Shown one piece after another: positions 1 to 4,436 of a stretch of DNA of 6,002 bases. Below the pieces are notes generated by a model. It did not search any database, was not told the origin of the DNA, and saw nothing but the letters and a program-made list of their open reading frames with translations. Position numbers and translations under genes: made by a program. The stretch is taken from contig JAFTNI010000121.1 of the NCBI GenBank assembly GCA_017451975.1, forward strand, positions 1-6,002, given 5' to 3'. This DNA is from Clostridia bacterium (GTDB taxonomy: Bacteria > Bacillota > Clostridia > Oscillospirales > CAG-272). Position 1 is the first letter of the stretch; the number at the start of each line of letters is the position of its first letter.

Positions 1-43
1 GTAGAAAAAGAAAGATGGCGTACCTGCTTTATCGCAGGTACGC
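1..43 (-). terminator. Terminator-like perfect hairpin at left edge
   Basis: A perfect 10-bp inverted repeat (GCGTACCTGC at 18-27, GCAGGTACGC at 34-43) has a 6-nt loop. Read on the minus strand it is followed by CATCTTTCTTTTTC, an interrupted U-tract, so it could act as a backup terminator for transcription coming from the tRNA-Leu side. The same GCGTACC/GGTACGC arms recur inside the hairpin upstream of pnuC. The stem is seen directly; the terminator role is inferred, and the T-run is imperfect. Confidence 0.5.
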
Positions 44-74
44 TAATGCAAGTGCTTTTTAGTGGTGCGAGAAA
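41..74. repeat. 34-bp direct repeat, copy 1 (tRNA 3' end plus terminator arm)
   Basis: This stretch matches 194-227 at 32 of 34 positions, with mismatches at 57 and 61, at an offset of exactly 153 bp. The copy contains TGGTGCGAGAAA (63-74), which is the 3'-terminal 12 nt of the tRNA-Leu gene including CCA read from the other strand, and GCAAGTGCT (48-56), one arm of the tRNA terminator. No tRNA body accompanies this copy. It is a displaced tRNA tail, the kind of remnant left by tandem duplication or by site-specific recombination at a tRNA 3' end. Confidence 0.85.
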
Positions 75-165
75 TGTAGGGGCGTCAAGAAACAGCCCTG
101 AACGGGCTTTTTCAGCCCCGGGGAATTTGGGCTATGCACAAATTCCGTCCCGTTTCTCTTCCACT
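61..165. repeat. About 105-bp structured, MITE-like element between the tRNA-tail repeats
   Basis: The ends are imperfect terminal inverted repeats: AGTGG-TGC-GAGAAA (61-74) against the complement of 153-165, AGTGG-AA-GAGAAA. Inside are nested stems: GGGGC (79-83) with GCCCC (115-119) enclosing AGCCC (94-98) with GGGCT (104-108), followed by GGAATTT (122-128) with AAATTCC (140-146). A further 7-bp pair, GCTATGC (131-137) with GCATAGC (171-177), reaches beyond the right end. No coding function is apparent. The layout of several stem-loops within closing arms fits a small non-autonomous mobile element or a folded RNA. I cannot tell which, and no target-site duplication is clear. Confidence 0.55.
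94..112 (+). terminator. Short hairpin with T-tract inside the structured element
   Basis: The stem AGCCC (94-98) / GGGCT (104-108) with loop TGAAC runs into TTTTT (108-112) on the plus strand and is preceded by an A-rich GAAAC. This resembles a small intrinsic terminator. No plus-strand gene is visible upstream in the window. The stem is only 5 bp, so it may simply be one arm of the folded element. Confidence 0.3.
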
Positions 166-180
166 CAAGAGCATAGCAAA

Positions 181-209
181 ATAAAAAAGCACTCGCTAAT
201 GCAAGTGCT
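181..209 (-). terminator. Rho-independent terminator of tRNA-Leu
   Basis: On the minus strand AGCACTTGC (209-201), loop ATTA and GCGAGTGCT (196-188) form a 9-bp stem with one G-U pair, followed directly by six T residues (188-183) and more AT-rich sequence. It begins 6 nt beyond the encoded CCA of the tRNA. This is a standard short tRNA transcript terminator. Its left flank (A6-GCACTCGC on the plus strand) is almost identical to the flank of the hairpin before pnuC. Confidence 0.85.
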
Positions 210-227
210 CTTTGGTGGTGCGAGAAA
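194..227. repeat. 34-bp direct repeat, copy 2 (within tRNA 3' end and terminator)
   Basis: This is the parent-like copy of the repeat at 41-74 (32/34 identical). It includes one terminator arm and the last 12 nt of the tRNA-Leu gene. Because it lies inside a functional tRNA plus terminator, this copy is probably the source and the one at 41-74 the derivative. Confidence 0.85.
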
Positions 228-299
228 CGGGACTTGAACCCGTACGGTGAATCCACACGCCCCTCAAACGTGCGCGTCTGCCAGTTCCGCCACTCTCGC
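216..299 (-). tRNA. tRNA-Leu (anticodon GAG)
   Basis: This 84-nt class II tRNA decodes CUC/CUU leucine codons. The acceptor stem pairs GCGAGAG (299-293) with TTCTCGC, closing with one G-U pair. The D-arm region carries the typical TGGCGGAACTGGCAGACGC sequence. The anticodon stem CACGT/GCGTG holds loop TTGAGGG with anticodon GAG at 265-263. A long variable arm follows, and the T-arm is ACGGG-TTCAAGT-CCCGT. Discriminator A and the CCA end (218-216) are encoded in the DNA, so the nearby Cca enzyme would be needed only for repair. A consensus promoter lies about 30 bp upstream and a terminator immediately downstream, so it is a single-gene transcription unit. Confidence 0.96.
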
Positions 300-329
300 A
301 TATTCGTTGTTGCTTTCACAACGATAATA

Positions 330-389
330 AGTATATCACCGACTTTTGAATTTGTCAATAGTTTTTTAAAATTTTTTAAATTATTTTTT
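330..389 (-). promoter_or_regulatory. Promoter of tRNA-Leu with A-tract UP-like region
   Basis: On the minus strand a perfect TTGACA (358-353), a 17-bp spacer and TATACT (335-330) precede the tRNA by about 30 bp. Upstream of the -35, six-base A runs occur at 362-367, 372-377 and 384-389 (T runs on the plus strand), spaced about 10 and 12 bp. That phasing suits DNA bending or binding of the RNA polymerase alpha C-terminal domain, as at strong stable-RNA promoters. A 6-bp inverted repeat (CGTTGT 305-310, ACAACG 318-323) lies in the short leader. The motifs are seen; promoter strength is inferred. Confidence 0.85.
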
Positions 390-651
390 ATGGTCTTCAG
401 CGCGGTCCGCCGTTTTGAACCGCGCCCAAGTAAATTGTATTCTATCTGTACCTCAAGTGAAGTAAGCACGCCGTAGGCTTTATCCGCGGCTCTTGCAGCG
501 GCATCGGCGCGTGTATTTGTTTGTACAGAAAAGCGGATAGATTTTCCATTTCCGTCTGATTATATGATAATACAAAATAATAAACGCGCCCTTAAATTTC
601 CGTAAACAATAATTTAAAAATTTATGTGCGAATTATGTCGTAGCGCCGCAA
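390..651. other. Intergenic stretch without a convincing gene
   Basis: This is the space between the pnuC stop and the tRNA promoter region. It holds a 7-bp inverted repeat GCGCGGT (400-406) / ACCGCGC (419-425) with a 12-nt loop but no adjacent T-run, and a 7-bp inverted repeat TATCCGC (481-487) / GCGGATA (533-539). A TATAAT-like hexamer on the minus strand (564-559) has no good -35. The part from 565 to 651 is AT-rich with no clear terminator for pnuC. One stretch (about 400-559) reads like protein and is listed separately. Confidence 0.6.
400..559 (-). pseudogene. Possible decayed coding fragment, unknown family
   Basis: Read on the minus strand from 559, the frame gives a protein-like, helix-prone stretch containing SVQTNTRADAAARAADKAYG and then LTSLEVQIEYNLLGRG, rich in GCC/GCG codons like the neighbouring genes. 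It starts right after an in-frame TAA with no ATG. The only starts are internal, such as a GTG at 469-467, without a good ribosome binding site. The frame then runs on through the tRNA promoter and the tRNA itself, which a real gene would not do. I do not recognise a family. It could be the eroded end of a lost gene or a chance open frame. Confidence 0.18.
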
Positions 652-1341
652 TCACGCGCCCTGCCGCTTGCCCATTTTAAGCCAGCTTATAAAACCGTAA
701 ATATCGTTTACAAGAAACATGGCAAAGCAAACCACAACGGAGATATAAGAAGCATTTTCACGCACCGCAAGCAGCCACATTATTATAAGCACTACATCGT
801 TTGCCGCATAAGCCAGCGCAAAAAACGGGCTTCGCCTGAATGTGAGGTAAACCGCTATAAAGCTCGTGGTAACGGAAACCGTGCTGATAAATATGTTCGC
901 CGTGCCCAAAGGCGAAAGTATGAAGTAAAACACCGCTGTTACAGCCGCCGTAAGAGCAAGCATAAAAGCGATTTCCGCGCGGTGAATGCGGTTTACCTTC
1001 ACCTCTGCCCTGTTTCCGTTATACGGGTTTTTAAGCCACGATATAAGCGCAAAAATAGCCATAGGCGCCGTCATACCCAGGTACGTTACCATCTCCCCGT
1101 AATAGGCAAACGTATATGAAATGTACCCGTAAAAAAGGCTGAAGGCTACCATAAGCACTTGCCCGAAGGGGTTGCCCTTTGCGCAGAAAATAAGAGATGT
1201 TGCACCTATAAGCGAAGCCGTGAGCGTAAGGTAATTTCCCCTATCAAAAAGCAAGAAGGAAAGCAATATAAGCAAAAGCGAGGAGAGCCAAAGCAAAAGC
1301 TCGCCGCGGCTGAAATATTTAATTTTGTTTTTTGTGTTCAT
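652..1341 (-). CDS. pnuC: Nicotinamide riboside transporter PnuC
   Basis: A 229-residue integral membrane protein of the PnuC family, which takes up nicotinamide riboside by facilitated diffusion, the substrate then being trapped by phosphorylation for NAD synthesis. Hydrophobic segments lie near residues 14-33, 37-55, 61-80, 87-104, 121-142, 147-168, 173-193 and 198-220, matching a family with seven core helices. Family-like signatures are AKGNPFGQ (54-61), YGEMVTYLGMTAPMA (81-95), SWLKNPY (101-107) and the C-terminal NDIYGFISWLK (212-222). A hydrophilic loop (105-120) separates the two halves. The ATG is preceded by GGAG (1353-1350) at 8 nt. Full length. It lies 132 bp behind xylB, but a strong terminator abuts its ribosome binding site, so it is not simply the third gene of the xyl operon. 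Related Pnu proteins carry thiamine or riboflavin; nothing here favours those. Confidence 0.9.
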   Translation of the reverse strand: MNTKNKIKYFSRGELLLWLSSLLLILLSFLLFDRGNYLTLTASLIGATSLIFCAKGNPFGQVLMVAFSLFYGYISYTFAYYGEMVTYLGMTAPMAIFALISWLKNPYNGNRAEVKVNRIHRAEIAFMLALTAAVTAVFYFILSPLGTANIFISTVSVTTSFIAVYLTFRRSPFFALAYAANDVVLIIMWLLAVRENASYISVVVCFAMFLVNDIYGFISWLKMGKRQGA

Positions 1342-1353
1342 TTTTATTTCTCC

Positions 1354-1410
1354 AAAAAAGCACCCGCAGAGCGTACCTTCAAAGACCTAACGGTACGCTT
1401 CGCGAGTGCT
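1354..1410 (-). terminator. Strong nested terminator hairpin abutting the pnuC RBS
   Basis: On the minus strand AGCACTCGC (1410-1402) pairs over 9 bp with GCGGGTGCT (1367-1359). Across a GAA/TCT internal loop a second 7-bp stem forms, GCGTACC (1398-1392) with GGTACGC (1377-1371). Six T residues (1359-1354) follow immediately, and the next bases are the GGAG of pnuC. This is a textbook intrinsic terminator. It ends transcripts from xylAB, and because no promoter fits between it and the pnuC start, it also sits in the pnuC leader. Confidence 0.85.
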
Positions 1411-1457
1411 TTGCACTACCCTACCCGGTGGCAGGTTTCCACGCGCTTTCGCGCGAG
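1354..1457 (-). promoter_or_regulatory. Candidate pnuC attenuator/riboswitch leader
   Basis: Before the terminator, the minus-strand RNA can form three hairpins in a row: CGCGC-GAAA-GCGCG (1455-1442); CCTGCC-ACCG-GGTAGG (1435-1420), which needs a G-U pair available only on this strand; and AGTGC-AAA-GCACT (1417-1405). The last takes five bases of the terminator's 5' arm, so the two structures exclude each other, as in transcription attenuation. GTGG (1442-1439) / CCAC (1431-1428) is a further alternative pairing. I could not match the sequence to the TPP or NAD+-II (pnuC motif) consensus from memory. It could instead be just the end of the xyl operon with pnuC expressed by leak-through. Confidence 0.5.
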
Positions 1458-1487
1458 GATATATTCTGTTTTATCAAAGGCTTGCAA
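1458..1487 (-). promoter_or_regulatory. Weak candidate promoter for the pnuC leader
   Basis: TTGCAA (1487-1482), an 18-bp spacer and TATATC (1463-1458) on the minus strand overlap the last codons of xylB. Each hexamer matches consensus at four of six positions. Transcription from here would start just before the first leader hairpin, giving pnuC an independent attenuated leader. The match is weak and rests mainly on position. Confidence 0.25.
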
Positions 1488-2997
1488 GGCTTTCGTAGTC
1501 CGCTTTAAGGTGCGGGTAGAGAGCTTTATACACTGCGTAAACCTTTTTATATTTTTCCGTGTTTTCCGCCACAGGCGCGGTTGTTGTTTTGATTTTGAGA
1601 ATCTTTTCGCAGGCCTCGGGAACGCTTGCGTAAATGCCCGTGCCGACCATCGCGAGTATGGCAACGCCCAAAGCGGGGGCTTCCTTGGAATCTACCGTGG
1701 AAACGTCCATGCCGTAGATATCGGCAAGCATACTGCGCCAGAGCGCGCTTGTGCCGCCGCCACCGCAAGCGAGCATTTTTTCGGGTTTAACGCCCATTTC
1801 GTTAAGCACGGAAAGGCAATCTTCAAGCGAATAGCTTACGCCTTCCATTATAGCGCGTATCATATCGCCGCGGTCGTGGATAGCGGAAAGACCGAAGAAA
1901 GCGCCGCGCGCATTAGGGTCTAAGTGGGGCGTGCGCTCGCCCATAAGGTAAGGGAGGAAAAGCAGCTTGCGCGCGGAAATGCCCGCATCCTCTGCCATTT
2001 TATCCATTACCGCGTAGGGGGATTTACCCTCTTTCTTTGCGCTTTCTATTATATCGCCGCAGAAATTATCGCGGTACCATTTGAGCGAAAGCCCTGCGCC
2101 CTGTGTAACACCCATAACGTGCCATTCGCCGGGTACGGCGCAGCAGAACGTGTGAACTCTGCCGCCTTTATCGAATACCATTTCCTTCGTGTGAGCAAAC
2201 ACAACGCCCGAAGTGCCTATGGTGGTGAAAGCGTCGCCGTCCTTCACGGTGCCCGTGCCGATGGCCGCCGCGGCGTTATCGCCCGCGCCGCCAACAACGG
2301 CAGTGGTTGTGGCAAGCCCCGTAAGAGCCGCCGCTTCCTCTGTTATATAACCCGTGATTTCGGGCGATTCGTAAACCTTGCCAAGCATATTTTTATCTAT
2401 GCCGAGCTTTTCGAGAACTTCATCAGACCAGCATCTTCCTGCAACGTCGAGAAGCTGCATACCCGAAGCATCGGAAACCTCTGTTGCATATTCGCCCGTA
2501 AGCACAAAACGAACGTAATCTTTGGGGAGCAAAATGTGAGCGCATTTTGCAAAATTTTCGGGCTCGTGGTTTTTAACCCACATAATTTTAGAGGCTGTGA
2601 AGCCCGTAAGCGCAGGGTTTGCCGTTATTTCGATAAGGCGTTCTCTGCCCACAAGCGCCTCTATTTCCTCACATTCCGCCGCCGTGCGCTGGTCGCACCA
2701 GATGATGGAATTTCTTATAACCTCGCCCGCTTCATCGAGCATTACAAGGCCGTGCATCTGCCCCGAAATGCCGAGGCCGACTATATCCTCTTTAGCCACT
2801 CCGCTCTTTTCAGTAACGGCACGGATAGTGTTAATGGCCGCGTTTTTCCAATCCTCGGGGTTCTGCTCTGCCCAGCCGTTCTGCGGCTGATACATGGGGT
2901 ATTCTTCGAGCGCCGAGGCGAGAATTTTGCCCGCTTCGTCGAAAAGCACGGTTTTCGTTCCCGACGTGCCGAGGTCAATGCCAATTACGTATTTCAT
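1474..2997 (-). CDS. xylB: Xylulokinase
   Basis: A 507-residue cytoplasmic FGGY-family sugar kinase that phosphorylates D-xylulose with ATP to D-xylulose 5-phosphate, which enters the pentose phosphate or phosphoketolase route. The N-terminal actin-like phosphate loop is IDLGTSGTK (7-15). Substrate-side residues appear in SGQMHG (78-83) and WCDQRT (100-105). The catalytic aspartate is expected at D240 in GGAGDNAAAAIGTG, followed by the second phosphate motif TTIGTSGVVF (258-267). The C-terminal adenosine region is ACGGGGTSALWRSMLADIYG (410-429). Length and motif order are normal for XylB. The ATG has a GAGGG ribosome binding site 6 nt upstream and follows the xylA stop by 13 bp, so the two are co-transcribed and probably translated in near-coupled fashion. 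Other FGGY kinases are possible in principle, but adjacency to xylA settles it. Confidence 0.96.
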   Translation of the reverse strand: MKYVIGIDLGTSGTKTVLFDEAGKILASALEEYPMYQPQNGWAEQNPEDWKNAAINTIRAVTEKSGVAKEDIVGLGISGQMHGLVMLDEAGEVIRNSIIWCDQRTAAECEEIEALVGRERLIEITANPALTGFTASKIMWVKNHEPENFAKCAHILLPKDYVRFVLTGEYATEVSDASGMQLLDVAGRCWSDEVLEKLGIDKNMLGKVYESPEITGYITEEAAALTGLATTTAVVGGAGDNAAAAIGTGTVKDGDAFTTIGTSGVVFAHTKEMVFDKGGRVHTFCCAVPGEWHVMGVTQGAGLSLKWYRDNFCGDIIESAKKEGKSPYAVMDKMAEDAGISARKLLFLPYLMGERTPHLDPNARGAFFGLSAIHDRGDMIRAIMEGVSYSLEDCLSVLNEMGVKPEKMLACGGGGTSALWRSMLADIYGMDVSTVDSKEAPALGVAILAMVGTGIYASVPEACEKILKIKTTTAPVAENTEKYKKVYAVYKALYPHLKADYESLASL

Positions 2998-3010
2998 ATA
3001 TTTCCCTCTC

Positions 3011-4321
3011 TCAGAACATGAGTGTGTTCATGATGCTTTCGAGGTATTCCTGTCTGCCGCTTGTGTTTGTTGTAACATCGCCCATAGCAAGCGCGTATTC
3101 TTCAAGCTCTGCCATTGTAGCCGTGCCGTCTACAATCTTTTTGCCTATACCGCTTTCGTAGCTTGCGTAGCGGTTTGCAACGAATTTATCTATTCTGCCG
3201 TCTGCGATCATCTTATCTGCAATGCGAAGGCCGAGCGCGAAAGCATCCATACCCGCGATAAACGCAAGGAAAATATCCTCGTTCGTGTTGGAGCCGCGGC
3301 GTGTTTTGGAGTCGAAGTTAAGTCCGCCCTTTGTAAAGCCGCCCGCTTTGAGCACTTCATACATGCAAAGAGCCGTATCGTAAACGTTCGTGGGGAACTG
3401 GTCTGTATCCCAGCCAAGGAGTGTATCGCCCTGGTTTGCATCGATAGAGCCGAATACGCCGTTATCTCTCGCAACGCGGAGCTCGTGCTGGAACGTGTGA
3501 GCCGCAAGTGTTGCGTGGTTTGCTTCAATATTCATCTTGAAATCTTTATCAAGGCCGTATTTGCGGAGGAACGCAAGCACTGTTGCCGTGTCGAAATCGT
3601 ACTGGTGCTTCGTGGGTTCCTTCGGTTTGGGTTCGATATAGAAATCGCCCGTAAAGCCGATAGAGCGCGCGTAGTCTACAGCCATGCGCATAAGTCGCGC
3701 CATATTATCCTGCTCAAGCGCCATGTTCGTGTTGAGAAGCGTTTCATATCCTTCTCTGCCGCCCCAGAAAACGTAGCCCTCGCCGCCGAGCTTAACCGTA
3801 ATTTCAATAGCTTTTTTTATCTGTGCCGCCTCGAAAGCAAAAACGTCTGCATTGGGCGCTGTGCCTGCGCCGTGCATATAGCGCTTGTTGCCAAAGCAGT
3901 TTGCCGTGCCCCAAAGAAGCTTTTTGCCCGTTTTAGCCATAAGCTCTGCAAGAAGGTCGGAAATTTCGTCGAGTCGCGCGTTTGTTTCTGCAAGAGTTTC
4001 GGCTTCGGGAGCAATATCTCTGTCGTGGAAGCAGAAGTAGTCGATATCAAGCTTTTCCATAAGCTCGAAAGCGGCGTACGCCTTGTTTCTCGCCTGCTCC
4101 ATAGGGTCTGTTGCGCCGTATGTTTTAGCTATTGTGCCCACGCCGAACATATCTGTGCCCTCTGCGCACATCGTGTGCCAATAAGCCATGGCGAAGCGAA
4201 GGTGCTCACGCATTGTTTTGCCTGCTATAACCTCATCGGGGTTATAAAACTTAAATGCCAAAGGGTTTGCGGAAAGCTTGCCCTCATATTTAATTTTACC
4301 TATATTTTCAAAATATTCCAT
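3011..4321 (-). CDS. xylA: Xylose isomerase (class II)
   Basis: A 436-residue cytoplasmic TIM-barrel metalloenzyme that interconverts D-xylose and D-xylulose. The catalytic histidine is H99 with D102 in FCFHDRDIAPE. Metal and substrate ligands are visible at E230 and K232 (YIEPKPKEP), E266 and H269 (NIEANHA), D294 (GSIDANQGD), D305 and D307 (GWDTDQFP) and D337 (NFDSK). The N-terminal extension starting MEYF and the length of about 440 place it in class II, common in Firmicutes, rather than the shorter class I of actinomycetes. The start has a perfect GGAGG (4333-4329) 7 nt upstream. It is the first gene of a xylAB operon under a near-consensus promoter. No CcpA cre-like site or known XylR operator was recognised nearby. 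Confidence 0.98.
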   Translation of the reverse strand: MEYFENIGKIKYEGKLSANPLAFKFYNPDEVIAGKTMREHLRFAMAYWHTMCAEGTDMFGVGTIAKTYGATDPMEQARNKAYAAFELMEKLDIDYFCFHDRDIAPEAETLAETNARLDEISDLLAELMAKTGKKLLWGTANCFGNKRYMHGAGTAPNADVFAFEAAQIKKAIEITVKLGGEGYVFWGGREGYETLLNTNMALEQDNMARLMRMAVDYARSIGFTGDFYIEPKPKEPTKHQYDFDTATVLAFLRKYGLDKDFKMNIEANHATLAAHTFQHELRVARDNGVFGSIDANQGDTLLGWDTDQFPTNVYDTALCMYEVLKAGGFTKGGLNFDSKTRRGSNTNEDIFLAFIAGMDAFALGLRIADKMIADGRIDKFVANRYASYESGIGKKIVDGTATMAELEEYALAMGDVTTNTSGRQEYLESIMNTLMF

Positions 4322-4360
4322 TATTTTTCCTCCGGAATAAGATTTTCATAAATTTATTTC

Positions 4361-4389
4361 ATTTTACCATATATAAAATGTTTTGTCAA
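4361..4389 (-). promoter_or_regulatory. Promoter of the xylAB operon
   Basis: On the minus strand TTGACA (4389-4384), a 17-bp spacer and TAAAAT (4366-4361) lie about 40 bp before the xylA start. The -35 is perfect and the -10 matches at five of six positions, so the basal promoter should be strong and would need repression to make expression sugar-dependent. A 10-bp palindrome ATAAATTTAT (4348-4357) covers the likely start of transcription, and a larger palindrome ends 5 bp upstream of the -35. Either could be an operator, but both are AT-rich and may be chance. Confidence 0.85.
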
Positions 4390-4394
4390 ATACA

Positions 4395-4436
4395 AGCTGA
4401 ATAAATATTGAATTTATTTAAATATTTATTTCAGCT
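4395..4436 (-). terminator. Large AT-rich palindrome at the cca 3' end
   Basis: The minus strand reads AGCTGAAATAAATATT (4436-4421), an 11-nt loop and AATATTTATTCAGCT (4409-4395), a 15-bp stem with one bulged A, followed by TGTATTTG. It includes the cca stop codon (4428-4426) and its last sense codons. It most likely ends cca transcription, though the U-tail is poor. As it stops 5 bp short of the xyl -35, it could also serve as an upstream operator. The stem is seen directly; the function is inferred. Confidence 0.5.

Noticed and set aside
61..150. A second, degenerate tRNA gene ending in CCA at 63
   Set aside because: Only the last 12 nt resemble a tRNA. There is no matching 5' acceptor strand, D-arm, anticodon arm or seven-base T-loop upstream of it on the minus strand.
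18..227. CRISPR array
   Set aside because: There are only two copies of the 34-bp repeat, one inside a tRNA gene, with a 119-bp spacer containing its own hairpins and no cas genes.
46..476. Short open frames on both strands over the tRNA-Leu and repeat zone
   Set aside because: They translate the tRNA (the familiar MREWRNWQTRTFEG type of artefact) and the hairpin repeats. They overlap the promoter, tRNA and terminator and have no credible ribosome binding sites.
1361..1470. Known riboswitch class (TPP or NAD+-II/pnuC motif) upstream of pnuC
   Set aside because: I could not find the conserved TPP core or a pattern I recognise as the streptococcal pnuC motif, so no family name is assigned. 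A covariance-model search would decide.
1159..4351. Long plus-strand open frames of 254, 365 and 485 codons opposite xylB and xylA
   Set aside because: They are antisense shadows created by the codon bias of the real genes, are rich in Cys, His and Arg without domain motifs, and overlap genes with complete catalytic signatures.
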